Position numbers and translations under genes: made by a program. The notes beneath the pieces were generated by a model. The model saw only the letters and a program-made list of their open reading frames with translations, was not told the DNA's origin and searched no databases. Shown here piece by piece: positions 51,525 through 60,821 of a stretch of 64,000 bases of DNA. How positions within the stretch are numbered: the first letter of the stretch is position 1; every line of letters starts with the position of its first letter. Location of the stretch: assembly GCA_029624765.1 (NCBI GenBank), contig JARSSO010000013.1, forward strand, positions 1 to 64,000, given 5' to 3'. Source of the DNA: Candidatus Contendibacter sp. (GTDB lineage Bacteria > Pseudomonadota > Gammaproteobacteria > Competibacterales > Competibacteraceae).

Positions 51525-51699
51525 TCACAACCTTCCCACCACCTTCTCCATCCCCCGCGGATAAGCACGGTCCGCTTGGGACGACATCGGCTTTTGCCCC
51601 GCCGCGCGGGTGAACACGCACTCACCGCGCGGCTGGTCCTTGAGCCAGAACCCGAACACCGCCCCGAACTTTTCCAGCAGCGGCGCCAGCCGCTCCTTT
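51525..51699 (-). pseudogene. Unidentified gene remnant cut by the MITE
   Basis: Minus-strand frame ERLAPLLEKFGAVFGFWLKD ... PRGMEKVVGRL ending in TGA 51527-51525. It begins exactly at the MITE border, so the upstream part is lost. Family not recognised. Confidence 0.35.
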
Positions 51700-51700
51700 A

Positions 51701-51841
51701 GAGACTGTGCAAAAACTAACTATTTGATTTATATGACTACGACTCGATCATTTAGCCGGTTTTTTGGCCTATCCAGCCCACTTAGCCTAGCCTACGAAAA
51801 ATTTTTCCTAAAAATCAATGTTGAATTTTTGTACAGCCTCT
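51701..51841. mobile_element. MITE-like element with 15-bp inverted ends
   Basis: GAGACTGTGCAAAAA at the left and the reverse complement GAGGCTGTACAAAAA at the right (13/15). Only about 141 bp, AT-rich inside, no transposase. A clear target-site duplication is not seen. Confidence 0.65.
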
Positions 51842-51981
51842 GAGATTAGATCCACTTCTGCGGGTTACGCGAAGGAAATCCTTGATCCCATCGCGGCGGC
51901 AAAGCTTGAGGAAGTCCCAGGGTCGATTGTGATCAAGCAGACAAATCATTGCCGTTGAATGCCGATGATACTGGCTGCTTA

Positions 51982-52168
51982 CTACAACCTCTCGACCACC
52001 TGCTCCATCCGCTCCTGGCCGACGTTGGTGTCAATCTGGGTGGTGGCGATGCTCTCGTGCCCCAAGCGCCTTGATGTCCACCAGATCAGCCCCGGTGGTG
52101 AGCAAGTTCGTCGCGTAGGTGTGCCGCAACTTGTGCGGTGAAATCTTGTTGTCGATACCGGCTACCGA
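51982..52168 (-). pseudogene. Tyrosine recombinase, C-terminal remnant
   Basis: Minus strand reads AGIDNKISPHKLRHTYATNL, LTTGADLVDIKAL, frameshift, then HESIATTQIDTNVGQERMEQ VVERL-stop. HxLRH box is present but the catalytic Tyr (usually TTQIYTNV) is Asp. The N-terminal part is absent, and a frameshift of about two bases lies at LGHES. Dead integrase tail. Confidence 0.75.
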
Positions 52169-52576
52169 TCAATCGATAAACGTTTCTGGGCTGAGATGGA
52201 AACGTTTCGCCAGTTTTTTGATGTGCGTCAAGTTCAGCTTGCGGTGACCGTTGAGAATTTCCGACACGACGCCTTGGCTGCCGATCTCCTGCTTAAAATC
52301 CGATTGCGTCAGGCCGTGTTCGTCCATCAGAAAGCGCAGCGCGGCAATCCCCATCGCCACGGGCGGCGGGTAGTGCTCGGCTTCGTAGGCGCTGATCTGA
52401 TCGCTAAGGATATCCACCAGCCCCGCCAACGGATGGCGGTCATCATCACCCACCAGATCCAGCAGCGTATCCAAATGGTTGACCAGTGTTTCATAGTCCT
52501 TTTCATTTTCCGGGCGCTTGACGATAGGCGCGATGTATTGCCAGTGTTCGATGATAGTCTTCAATGTCGTACCCAT
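52169..52576 (-). CDS. higA: HigA-type antitoxin
   Basis: 135 aa from an ATG at 52576 (MGTTLKTIIEHWQYIAPIVK; an upstream ATG adds 3 residues). C-terminal helix-turn-helix of the XRE type (about 90-128: ALRFLMDEHGLTQSDFKQEI ... GHRKLNLTHIKKLAKRF). Neutralises HigB and represses the operon. Downstream of higB, the typical toxin-first order. Confidence 0.88.
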   Translation of the reverse strand: MGTTLKTIIEHWQYIAPIVKRPENEKDYETLVNHLDTLLDLVGDDDRHPLAGLVDILSDQISAYEAEHYPPPVAMGIAALRFLMDEHGLTQSDFKQEIGSQGVVSEILNGHRKLNLTHIKKLAKRFHLSPETFID

Positions 52577-52601
52577 GATAAACACTCCGATCTCCTTATG
52601 A

Positions 52602-52630
52602 AGCCTGAGTCTGAGCCTCAGACTCAGGCT
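52602..52630. promoter_or_regulatory. Perfect 14-bp hairpin between higB and higA
   Basis: AGCCTGAGTCTGAG-C-CTCAGACTCAGGCT, followed on the plus strand by TTTTTT (52630-52635). In the higBA mRNA it is an intercistronic stem without a downstream T-run; on the plus strand it is a good terminator. Confidence 0.7.
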
Positions 52631-52644
52631 TTTTTAAAGCCTGC

Positions 52645-52926
52645 TTACAACCGTTCCTTGTCGTAGTCGTTATGAGTCAATATGCATCTGATGAAAAGTT
52701 TGTTTCTTTCAAAGTTTATGTTGGCGATCAAGCGGAGTTTGTTACCTCCGATGTTGAATACATATTTGTCATTGACTTTATCGACACTGGGAAAAACCCT
52801 CCTAAGTTGGGCGAAGTTTTCAAACGTGTTGGCTTTGATAATTCTGTACCAGCCCTCCAGGGCGGTAGCGGCGTCCTTGTGCGCTGCTTGGGCTTCCCAA
52901 ACCCGCTTTTGACTGATCACATGCAT
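52645..52926 (-). CDS. higB: HigB-type mRNA interferase toxin
   Basis: 93 aa from the ATG at 52926. RelE/HigB-type fold: ALEGWYRIIKANTFENFAQL, KVNDKYVFNIGGNKLRLIAN and the C-terminal LFIRCILTHNDYDKERL with the HxxYD motif. Upstream extension of 11 codons is unlikely. Adjacent operator at 52965. Confidence 0.9.
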   Translation of the reverse strand: MHVISQKRVWEAQAAHKDAATALEGWYRIIKANTFENFAQLRRVFPSVDKVNDKYVFNIGGNKLRLIANINFERNKLFIRCILTHNDYDKERL

Positions 52927-52964
52927 CCAGACCCTCCGTCGCTTGTGCACGAGAGGCAATTGTA

Positions 52965-52981
52965 TATCTCATTTCGAGATA
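52965..52981. promoter_or_regulatory. Probable HigA operator
   Basis: Inverted repeat TATCTC-atttc-GAGATA at 39-55 nt before higB on the minus strand, within an AT-rich promoter-like stretch. Confidence 0.55.
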
Positions 52982-52989
52982 CATCAACA

Positions 52990-53215
52990 CTAGCGATAGC
53001 CGGGGCAGGGCAATCTCGCTATGGTCGGACTGGGCTAGCCAAGGAGCAAGCGCAACCGATAATCTTCGCCGAAGGCGGCGCGGCGCGTTGCGAGCCATAC
53101 GGCGGATCAGGGCCAGGTTTTGGGCCGGGTGGTCGCGACGGATGCGACCGGCATCCTCGCCCAATGGCACGTCCAGCACCGAATGGTAATGGTATTGGCC
53201 CTGGCTGGCGGTGAA
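52990..53215 (-). pseudogene. ISAs1-like transposase, C-terminal remnant
   Basis: Minus strand reads HYHSVLDVPLGEDAGRIRRD HPAQNLALIRRMARNAPRR, the conserved WVLDVxFxEDxxRIRxGHAPENLALLRR box near the C-terminus of ISAs1-type transposases. Upstream parts and inverted repeats are gone. The 52927-53291 interval otherwise holds only the higBA promoter. Confidence 0.7.
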
Positions 53216-53291
53216 AGCGTCCTCAATGTACGCTTAATCGCATCCCAGTCGCGAATTCACCCACGCAAAACCTTTTCTGAGGGGTACCCAG

Positions 53292-53873
53292 ATGAGCGCC
53301 AAACGAATCTTGATGCTGGTCGGCGATTACGTGGAAGACTACGAGGTCATGGTGCCGTTTCAGGCCCTGCACATGGTCGGACACACGGTCGAGGCCGTCT
53401 GCCCGGACAAGCAGGCCGGCGAGCAGGTGCGCACCGCGGTTCACGACTTCGACGGCGCGCAGACCTACAGCGAGAAACCGGGCCACAATTTCACCCTCAA
53501 CGCCACTTTTGATGAGGTCCGGGCCGAGGATTACGACGCCCTGGTGATTCCTGGCGGGCGGGCGCCGGAATACATCCGCCTGAATCCCAGGGTGATCGAC
53601 ATCGTCCGCCACTTCGCCACGGCCCGGAAGCCCATCGCCGCCATCTGTCACGGCGCGCAGGTGCTGGCGGCGGCCGGCGTGCTCGAAGGTCGAACCTGCT
53701 CCGCCTATCCGGCGGTCGGCCCTGACGTGGAGCGCGCCGGCGGTTGTCATGCCGCCATCGGCCTCGATCAGGCGCAGGTGGACGGCAACCTGGTCACCGC
53801 GCCGGCCTGGCCGGCCCATCCCGCCTGGCTGCGCGCGTTCCTGAAGGTGCTCGGCAGCCGGATCGAACCCTGA
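53292..53873 (+). CDS. DJ-1/PfpI-family protein
   Basis: 193 aa. Type I glutamine amidotransferase-like fold; nucleophile Cys in [31 protein letters not shown] and [20 protein letters not shown] at the N-terminus (conserved Glu). Members act as glyoxalase/deglycase-type or chaperone proteins; no firm reaction here. Ribosome site GAGGGG upstream. Confidence 0.9.
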   Translation: MSAKRILMLVGDYVEDYEVMVPFQALHMVGHTVEAVCPDKQAGEQVRTAVHDFDGAQTYSEKPGHNFTLNATFDEVRAEDYDALVIPGGRAPEYIRLNPRVIDIVRHFATARKPIAAICHGAQVLAAAGVLEGRTCSAYPAVGPDVERAGGCHAAIGLDQAQVDGNLVTAPAWPAHPAWLRAFLKVLGSRIEP

Positions 53874-53937
53874 GCCCGCGCCGGAAGTTTCCCGTCGCCC
53901 AGGGAACGCCATCCACGCTCCATTGCCACTCCGCGCC

Positions 53938-55191
53938 ATGCGCTTCCTGCACGCCGCCGACCTGCATCTCGACAGCCCGCTCCGGGGTCTCGACCGGTAC
54001 GACGGCGCTCCGGTCGACGAAGCGCGGGGCGCGACCCGGCGCGCGTTCGACAACCTGGTCGCCGCCGCGCTCGAACGCAAAGTGGATTTCGTCGTCGTTG
54101 CCGGCGACCTCTACGACGGCGACTGGCTCGATCACAATACCGGCCTGTTTTTCATCAAGGGCGTGACCCGGTTGGCCGAGGAGGGAATCGCCGTCGTCCT
54201 GGTGCGCGGCAATCACGACGCGGCCAGCCGGTTGACCAAGGTTTTGCGCCTGCCGAAAAACGTGCGATTGCTGACGGATGCCCGGCCCGAAACCCAGGTC
54301 TTGGCCGACCTGGGCGTCGCGCTGCACGGCCAAAGCTTCGCCACCGCCGTCGTGACCGCCGATCTGGCGGCCGGCTACCCCGCGCCGGTTCCGGGCTGCT
54401 TCAACCTGGGTCTGTTGCACACTTCCCTCGATGGCCGCCCCGGTCACGATCCCTACGCGCCGACCACGCTCGACGTGCTGCGCGGCAAGGGCTACGACTA
54501 CTGGGCGCTCGGCCACGTCCACGCCGCCGAAGTGGTGTGCCGCGAACCGTGGGTCGTCTATCCGGGCAACACCCAGGGCCGGCATATTCGCGAGACCGGC
54601 TCCAAGGGCTGCGCGCTGGTGACGGTGGAGGACGGCGAAATCTCGCACCAGTCCATCGCGCTGGATGTCCTGCGCTGGGAAACCTTGGCGCTGGACATCG
54701 GCGATCTGCCCGACTTGGACGCGCTGCTGGACGCGGCCACGCGGGACTTGCGGCGACGGCTGGCCGAAGCGGGAGACCGCGCGCTGGCGGCGCGGGTCCG
54801 GCTACAGGGCGACGGTCCCCTGCATCGCCTGCTGGCCGCCCAGCCCGAACTTGCCGAGCAGGAGCTGCGCGGCGCCGCGATCCAGGCGTCGAACGGTCGG
54901 GCCTGGATCGAGAAAATCGAATTTCGCACCCGCCCGCCGCTCGATCTCGACCGCCTCGCCGAACGCGACGATCCCGTCGGGCTGCTGGTGCGCGAATTGC
55001 ACCGGTTCGCCGCCGATCCGGCACTGTTGCGCGCGGTGGCGGAGGAGGCGCTGAACGACCTGTTGCAGAAGCTGTCGGCGGACTTGCGGGCCGCTGCGCG
55101 CCTGGACGATGGCGCCGATCTGAGCGACCTGCTGGGCGAAGTGGAGTCGGACCTGCTGGCGCGGCTGGCCGGAGAGGAAGGCCCTCGATGA
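53938..55191 (+). CDS. SbcD/YhaO-like DNA repair metallophosphoesterase
   Basis: 417 aa from the ATG at 53938. Phosphoesterase motifs: HAADLHLDSP (D-x-H), VVAGDLYDGDW, VRGNHDAAS and ALGHVHAAEV. C-terminal capping region (about 275-417) is helical. Overlaps the following ATPase gene by 4 nt, forming an SbcD/SbcC-like (YhaO/YhaN) nuclease-ATPase pair that would process DNA ends. Confidence 0.88.
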   Translation: MRFLHAADLHLDSPLRGLDRYDGAPVDEARGATRRAFDNLVAAALERKVDFVVVAGDLYDGDWLDHNTGLFFIKGVTRLAEEGIAVVLVRGNHDAASRLTKVLRLPKNVRLLTDARPETQVLADLGVALHGQSFATAVVTADLAAGYPAPVPGCFNLGLLHTSLDGRPGHDPYAPTTLDVLRGKGYDYWALGHVHAAEVVCREPWVVYPGNTQGRHIRETGSKGCALVTVEDGEISHQSIALDVLRWETLALDIGDLPDLDALLDAATRDLRRRLAEAGDRALAARVRLQGDGPLHRLLAAQPELAEQELRGAAIQASNGRAWIEKIEFRTRPPLDLDRLAERDDPVGLLVRELHRFAADPALLRAVAEEALNDLLQKLSADLRAAARLDDGADLSDLLGEVESDLLARLAGEEGPR

Positions 55192-58100
55192 AAATCGAGC
55201 GCCTCTATCTGAAAGCCTACGGCGCGTTCTCGGACCGCTGTCTCGATTTCGCCGGCGGGCCGGATTTCCATGTGATCCACGGCCCGAACGAAGCCGGCAA
55301 GTCCACCACACTGCGCGCCCTCGTCGGTCTGCTGTTCGGGATCGGGGAGCGCACCATCGACAATTTCGTGCATCCCCATCCCCAGTTGCGCGTCGGCGCG
55401 GTGCTGGCGACCGCGAGCAACGGCCGGCTGGCGGTGATGCGGCGCAAGGCGCGCAAGCAAACCCTGTTCGCGCTGGACGAGGCCAGCGGCGAGGAGCAAA
55501 CCGACCGTCCGCTGACCGAGGACACCCTGACCCGCGTACTCGGCGGGCTGGACGAAGGGCTGTACCGCGCCCTGTTCGGCCTCGATCTCGATGGGCTGAC
55601 GCGCGGCGGCGAAACCTTGCTCGAAGGCAAGGGCGAGCTTGGCCAAAGCCTGTTCGCGGCGGCGGCGGGACTGGCCCATCTGCGCCAGTTGTCCGGCGCG
55701 TTCAACGCCCAGGCGGAAAAGCTGTTTCTCCCGCGCGCGACCACCAAGAGCATCAATGCCGCCCTCCGGGAACTGGACGAGCAGCGTAAGCGGGCGCGCG
55801 ACGCCACGGTGCGGTCTTCTGCCTGGGAGCAGGCCGAGCGGCTCCAGCGCCAAACCGGCAAGAAACATGCGGAACTGCGGATGGAACTGACCAAGCTGCG
55901 CGAGGAGCAGCGCCGGCTGTCCCGGATCGTCGCCCATCTGCCGTTGGTGGCCGAACGCACGGCGAAATTGCGGGAGCTGGCCACGCTTGCCAAAGTTCCG
56001 CTGCTGCCGCCGGAGGCGAGACAACAGCGCATCGAGACCGAAGAGCGCCTGCGCGTCGCCCTGGAAAATCAGCGGGAAGCGCAGGCGGCCCTGGAGGATT
56101 TGCAGCGGCAACGCGCCACGCTCCAGGTGCGCGAGACGCTGTTGGCCCACGCCAGCACCATCGAGCGGCTGCACCATGGCGCGAGGGACTACCGGGGTGC
56201 GTTGGAGCGCCTGCCTCGGATCAAAGCGGAACTTGCCGCCGCGCGCCAAACCCTCGCCGCTCAGGCGACCGCCATCGATCCAGCGCTGGCGACGGAGCTT
56301 GCTCTCATTGAATTGCCGGAGGAACTGCCGGAGCGGGTTCGCGCGCTGCTGCCTTCGCCCACGACGCGGGCGCGGGTGGAGGCGCTGATGAAGGATCATG
56401 ACGCCTGGCTGATCAAGGATGAACAATTGGAGGAGCGGGAACGCGCGTTGGTGGGGACGCTTCGACGCCTGCGGGACGAACTGGAAGCCCAGCCCCCGCC
56501 CGTGCCGTTCGACCAGCTTGAAGCGGCGCGTGAGCAGGCCGCCGCGCCCGGTGACCTCGCCGGTCAGCACACTCAGTTGGCGCGGGAAATCGCCGAACTG
56601 GAAACCGCGCTTGCCCGCGAGGCGGCGGCCCTATGGGATGGGACGCTCGACGAATTGATCGCGCTGCGCGTCCCGCTGCTGGCCACGGTGAACGAAATCG
56701 GCGACCGCTATCGACAGTGGGCCGAGGAGGAGCGTTCGCTCAAGGATCAGGACCGCATTCTGCAACGGGACCTCGGCGAGCGGGAACGCGAACTGCGCGC
56801 CTTGGCCGCCGCCGGCGAAATCGTCACCCACGATCAGGTCCGCCAGTCCCGCCAACGGCGCGACGACGGCTGGCAACACATCCGCCAGGGTTATATCGAA
56901 CACACGGCCGATCCCGACCGGCTGGCGGCGGATTACGCGCCGGAGCAACCGTTGTCGGCAGCCTTCGAAGCCGCCATGCGCGAAGCCGACCGCCTGGCCG
57001 ATCTGTTGCACGCCGACGCCAAGCGGGCCGCCAGCTTTGAGAGTTTGAATCAACGCATCGCCGCCATGCGGGAGGCGCGCGCGGATTTAGGGCAACGGTT
57101 CGCCGATGTGGAGGCCGAACGCGGCCGACTCGACGCCCGCTGGGCCGAAATCGCTCACGCGATCCGGCGGCCTGATCTGTCGCCGGGCGCGGCGGCGGAA
57201 TGGCTGCAAAAGCAGGCCCTGCTGGTGGAGCGTTCCGCCCGGCTGGACACGCTGCGGCGGGAACAGCGGGAAGTCGCGGCGGTGTTGGCCGCGACGCGCC
57301 AGGCATTCGGTCAGGCGTTGCGAACCTGCGGCCTGCCCGGCCTGGCCGAAGACGAGGCGCTGGCAACCGCGCTCGGTCGCGCCAGGGCGGCCGTCGAGCA
57401 GGGCCGCCGGCTGGCAACGGAGCACACCAGGTTGGAGCAACGCATCGCCGAAACCGAGACCGAGTCGCGCGGCGTGATCGCGCAACGGGCGAACCTGGCC
57501 GGAAAACGCGCGGCCTGGCGGGAGCAGTGGCAGACCGCGACCGCCGCGTTGTGCCTGTCGCCCGAGGCATTGCCGGCGGAGGCGCGGGTTCGCCTGGACC
57601 AGTGGGATCAACTCGCCAAGGTCCTGAACACGCTGGAAACGCTCGCCAACGAGGCCGGCAAGGAGCGATCCGCGCGATCCGCGTTTGAAGGCGCATTGGC
57701 CGAACTGGCGCGGGTCGTCGCGGAACCGGTCTCGGGCATGGACGCCGACCGAGTCGCCGACACGCTGTACGGCGCGCTGAACGAAGCGAGCGCCGCCGAC
57801 CGTCGCCGCCAGCAGCTCGACGCCGCCATCGAACGGGAACAGCGCCGGTTGAATCAGGCGGAAACCGCCGCTGACGCCCAAGGTGGCCGCCTGGCCGAAC
57901 TGGCGCGTCAAGCGAGCGTGGAGTCGCCGGATCACCTGGCCGCGATGGAAGAGGATTCCGCCCGCAAGCGGCGGTTGGCCGACCGGATCGCCGAAATCGA
58001 GGACCAACTGGTGCGCGGCGCCGCTCGCCCGCTGGCGGAGGTGCTGGCCGAGGTCGAGGGCGTGGACCTGACCACCGCCGCCGCGCGCCTGGATGCGCTG

Positions 58101-58799
58101 GAACTCGTGATCCGCGAGCGGGAAACCGAGGTCGAAGGCGCCCATGCGGTCGACCTGGACGCCCGCCGCGCCTTCGACGCCATTGACGGGGGCGATGCCG
58201 CCGCCACGGCGCAGCAGGAAGCCGAGGCGCTCGTCGCCCGCGTGGCCCGGCATGCTCGCGCCTATGCTCGCGCCCGACTGGCCGGCGCCATCGTGGCGCG
58301 TGTCGCGCAAGCATACCGGGAACGCCATCAGGGGCCGGTGCTGCGCCGCGCCAGCGAAATTTTCGCCCGGATCACGGGGGGCAGTTTCGGCGGCCTGGTG
58401 CTGGATTACGAGGACGACCGGCAAACGCTCCTCGGCCAGCGCCCGGACGGCGCGCGGCTGGAGGTGGTGGGCATGAGCCAGGGGACCCGCGACCAGTTGT
58501 TTCTCGCGTTGCGCCTGGCGGCGATCGAGGAGCACCTGCGGGAACGCGAGGCGGTCCCGATCGTGATCGACGATCTGCTGGTGCAGTTCGACGACGATCG
58601 AGCCGCCGCGACGCTGGAAGTGTTGGCCGAACTGGCCCAGCGAACCCAGGTGCTGTTCTTCACCCACCACGGTCATCTGTGCGAACTGGCCACGGCCACC
58701 CTGGCGGCGGACGCCTGGCGGCGGCATGACTTGAACGCGGATCAAACTCAAACCGCACCCAATCCCCAGCACCGACCCTTGATTTCACGCTCGTCCTGA
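55188..58799 (+). CDS. YhaN/SbcC-like SMC-type ATPase
   Basis: 1203 aa from the ATG at 55188. Walker A HGPNEAGKST (31-40) behind KAYGAFSDRCLDF; two long coiled-coil arms (about 210-480 and 560-1000) with Ala/Glu/Arg heptads; a C-terminal head with GTRDQLFLALRLA signature and VIDDLLVQFDDDR (Walker B with Asp-Asp). No zinc-hook CxxC is evident, fitting YhaN rather than SbcC. Partner of the upstream phosphoesterase. Confidence 0.87.
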   Translation: MKIERLYLKAYGAFSDRCLDFAGGPDFHVIHGPNEAGKSTTLRALVGLLFGIGERTIDNFVHPHPQLRVGAVLATASNGRLAVMRRKARKQTLFALDEASGEEQTDRPLTEDTLTRVLGGLDEGLYRALFGLDLDGLTRGGETLLEGKGELGQSLFAAAAGLAHLRQLSGAFNAQAEKLFLPRATTKSINAALRELDEQRKRARDATVRSSAWEQAERLQRQTGKKHAELRMELTKLREEQRRLSRIVAHLPLVAERTAKLRELATLAKVPLLPPEARQQRIETEERLRVALENQREAQAALEDLQRQRATLQVRETLLAHASTIERLHHGARDYRGALERLPRIKAELAAARQTLAAQATAIDPALATELALIELPEELPERVRALLPSPTTRARVEALMKDHDAWLIKDEQLEERERALVGTLRRLRDELEAQPPPVPFDQLEAAREQAAAPGDLAGQHTQLAREIAELETALAREAAALWDGTLDELIALRVPLLATVNEIGDRYRQWAEEERSLKDQDRILQRDLGERERELRALAAAGEIVTHDQVRQSRQRRDDGWQHIRQGYIEHTADPDRLAADYAPEQPLSAAFEAAMREADRLADLLHADAKRAASFESLNQRIAAMREARADLGQRFADVEAERGRLDARWAEIAHAIRRPDLSPGAAAEWLQKQALLVERSARLDTLRREQREVAAVLAATRQAFGQALRTCGLPGLAEDEALATALGRARAAVEQGRRLATEHTRLEQRIAETETESRGVIAQRANLAGKRAAWREQWQTATAALCLSPEALPAEARVRLDQWDQLAKVLNTLETLANEAGKERSARSAFEGALAELARVVAEPVSGMDADRVADTLYGALNEASAADRRRQQLDAAIEREQRRLNQAETAADAQGGRLAELARQASVESPDHLAAMEEDSARKRRLADRIAEIEDQLVRGAARPLAEVLAEVEGVDLTTAAARLDALELVIRERETEVEGAHAVDLDARRAFDAIDGGDAAATAQQEAEALVARVARHARAYARARLAGAIVARVAQAYRERHQGPVLRRASEIFARITGGSFGGLVLDYEDDRQTLLGQRPDGARLEVVGMSQGTRDQLFLALRLAAIEEHLREREAVPIVIDDLLVQFDDDRAAATLEVLAELAQRTQVLFFTHHGHLCELATATLAADAWRRHDLNADQTQTAPNPQHRPLISRSS

Positions 58800-58828
58800 T
58801 TTCAGGATTGCCCAGTGAAAAATCGACC

Positions 58829-59563
58829 ATGAATGCGTCTTCACAATCCCTGTCCCTGCAAGGTCAAGTGGCCCTGATCACCGGCGGCGGCCGGGGCATC
58901 GGCGCGGCGACCGCCGAGGCGCTGGCGCGCAAGGGCGTCCATGTCGTCGTCGCCAGCCGTACCGAGGCGGAACTGGTGGCTACGGTCGCGCGCCTGCGAA
59001 TGGCCGGATCGAGCGCCTCGTCGCGGGTGTTCGATGTCGCCGACGAAGCGGCGGTGAACGCCGCCTTCGCCGCAATTACCGCCGAGTTTGGCCGGCTGGA
59101 TATTCTGGTCAACAACGCCGCTATTTTGCTCAGCGGTCCGTTCGCCGACATGGCGATGGCGGACTGGGATCGGGTGCTGGCGGTCAATCTGCGGGGGGCT
59201 GTACTGTGCGCGCGGCAGGCGTTCCGGTGGATGCGGGATCGCGGTGGCGCCATCGTCAACGTGTCGTCGCTGGGGGGGGTGCCGGGGACCGAGAAGTTTC
59301 CCGGCTACGCCGCCTACACGGTCAGCAAATTCGCCTTGACCGGCTTGACCGAGGTGCTGGCCGCCGAGGGCAGGGCACACCGCATCCGGGTCAACGCCGT
59401 CGCGCCGGGGGCGGTGGACACGGCCATGCTGCGCCAGGCCGCGCCGCATTTGCGCACCCGCACCGGCCCCGCCGACGTGGCCAAGGTCATCGCCTTCCTG
59501 TGCGATTCGGCCGAATCCGGCTGCATGACCGGCGCGACCCTGACGATCAATAGCAACCTTTGA
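58829..59563 (+). CDS. Short-chain dehydrogenase/reductase
   Basis: 244 aa from the ATG at 58829. NAD(P)-binding TGGGRGIG near residue 17, NNAAILL, catalytic Ser in VNVSSLGG and Tyr-x3-Lys in YAAYTVSKFALTG. Resembles FabG-type 3-oxoacyl reductases; substrate unknown. Convergent with tatC with 4 nt between. Confidence 0.9.
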   Translation: MNASSQSLSLQGQVALITGGGRGIGAATAEALARKGVHVVVASRTEAELVATVARLRMAGSSASSRVFDVADEAAVNAAFAAITAEFGRLDILVNNAAILLSGPFADMAMADWDRVLAVNLRGAVLCARQAFRWMRDRGGAIVNVSSLGGVPGTEKFPGYAAYTVSKFALTGLTEVLAAEGRAHRIRVNAVAPGAVDTAMLRQAAPHLRTRTGPADVAKVIAFLCDSAESGCMTGATLTINSNL

Positions 59564-59567
59564 GCCT

Positions 59568-60302
59568 CTATCCGCCCGCCGCCTGGGTTTCGCCGCGCCG
59601 GCGCAGCAGTAACCGCGAAACGAACACGCCGGCTTCGAACAACAGCCACATCGGAACCGCCAGCATAGTCTGCGAAATCACGTCCGGCATGAGCAACATG
59701 CCGACGACGAACGCACCGACGATGACGTAGGACCGCTTGGCGGCCATGGCATCAGGTGACAGGATACCGGCCAACGACAGGATGACCGTGGCGACCGGCA
59801 CCTCGAACGCCACCCCGAACGCGAAGAAGAGCATCATCACGAAATCGAGATAACGGTTGATGTCAGTCATCACCGCCACGTCCTCCGGGGTGGTGCGAGC
59901 GATGAAGTCGAAGAAGACCGGCATGATCACGAAGTATGCGAAGGCCATGCCGCAGTAGAACAACAGGGTGCTGGAAGTCAGGATGGGCAGGACCATCCGC
60001 TTCTCGCGCTGGTACAAGCCCGGCGCGACGAAGGCCCAAATCTGGTAGAAAATCCACGGGACGGTGATGAACACCGCCAGGATCAGGGTGAACTTGAGCG
60101 GGGTCAGAAACGGCGACACTACATCGATGGCGATCAGTTTGCTGTGGCGGGTCAGGGGAACGGCCAGCGCGGTGTAGATTGGATTGGAGAACGGCGACAG
60201 CACGCCGAATACCAGCAACACTCCCACTACGATGCGCAACAGCCGGGTGCGTAGCTCAATCAGATGGCTGATGAAGGGTTGTTCGCGGTCGGCATCGGAC
60301 AC
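59568..60302 (-). CDS. tatC: Sec-independent translocase TatC
   Basis: 244 aa with six transmembrane helices. FISHLIELRTRLLR start, the conserved FxxPxL region (TPLKFTLILAVFITVPWIFY) and the periplasmic/cytoplasmic Glu in REKRMVLPIL. Signal-peptide receptor of the Tat system, which exports the OpgD-type RR precursors. Six nt after tatB. Confidence 0.95.
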   Translation of the reverse strand: MSDADREQPFISHLIELRTRLLRIVVGVLLVFGVLSPFSNPIYTALAVPLTRHSKLIAIDVVSPFLTPLKFTLILAVFITVPWIFYQIWAFVAPGLYQREKRMVLPILTSSTLLFYCGMAFAYFVIMPVFFDFIARTTPEDVAVMTDINRYLDFVMMLFFAFGVAFEVPVATVILSLAGILSPDAMAAKRSYVIVGAFVVGMLLMPDVISQTMLAVPMWLLFEAGVFVSRLLLRRRGETQAAGG

Positions 60303-60308
60303 GGTGGG

Positions 60309-60803
60309 TCAGTTCACGGCTGGAGAAGAGGGCGGCGGCACGGCGGCGCTTTCGGTCGGGGGCGACGGCGTCTGGACCGGCGCGGGCGCATCCGGCTTCT
60401 GCAACTGAACCGGGGTGGGCGCGTCAACGGTCACCGGCGATTCCTGGCTGGGGACTGGCGGGGTCCAGCCTGGCGGCGGCGGCCCGGCGGTCGGCATCCC
60501 CGGTTGCCAGCCCGGCGGCGGGCCGGGATCGTCGAATTCCTCCTCGATCTCCCGGCGGAGCGATTGCATCTGGTCGGTCAGGTCCTTCACTTCACCCAGA
60601 TTTGCCTGCTGGCGCAGCGACTGTTTGATTTCCTCCAGATGTAGCTCCCGATCCACCTCCGCCCGAACCTCGGCGATCATGCGGCGGGCCTTGCCCAGCC
60701 AGAAGCCCGCCTTGCGGGCCAGCCCCGGCAATTGTTCGGGACCGACCACGACCAGCGCGACGACGCCGACCACGATCAATTCCCAAAACCCGATCTCGAA
60801 CAT
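60309..60803 (-). CDS. tatB: Sec-independent translocase TatB
   Basis: 164 aa. FEIGFWELIVVGVVALVVVG membrane helix with hinge GPEQLPGLARKAGFW, amphipathic helix, and a long Pro-rich tail (about 95-164) not conserved. Forms the receptor with TatC. Confidence 0.94.
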   Translation of the reverse strand: MFEIGFWELIVVGVVALVVVGPEQLPGLARKAGFWLGKARRMIAEVRAEVDRELHLEEIKQSLRQQANLGEVKDLTDQMQSLRREIEEEFDDPGPPPGWQPGMPTAGPPPPGWTPPVPSQESPVTVDAPTPVQLQKPDAPAPVQTPSPPTESAAVPPPSSPAVN

Positions 60804-60821
60804 GTCGATGCGATCCGGAAC

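Noticed and set aside
54537..55187. N-terminal extension of the YhaN-like ATPase by 217 codons
   Set aside because: Overlaps the SbcD-like gene in another frame; Arg/Gly/Ala-rich shadow, while MKIERLYLKA at 55188 is the canonical start.
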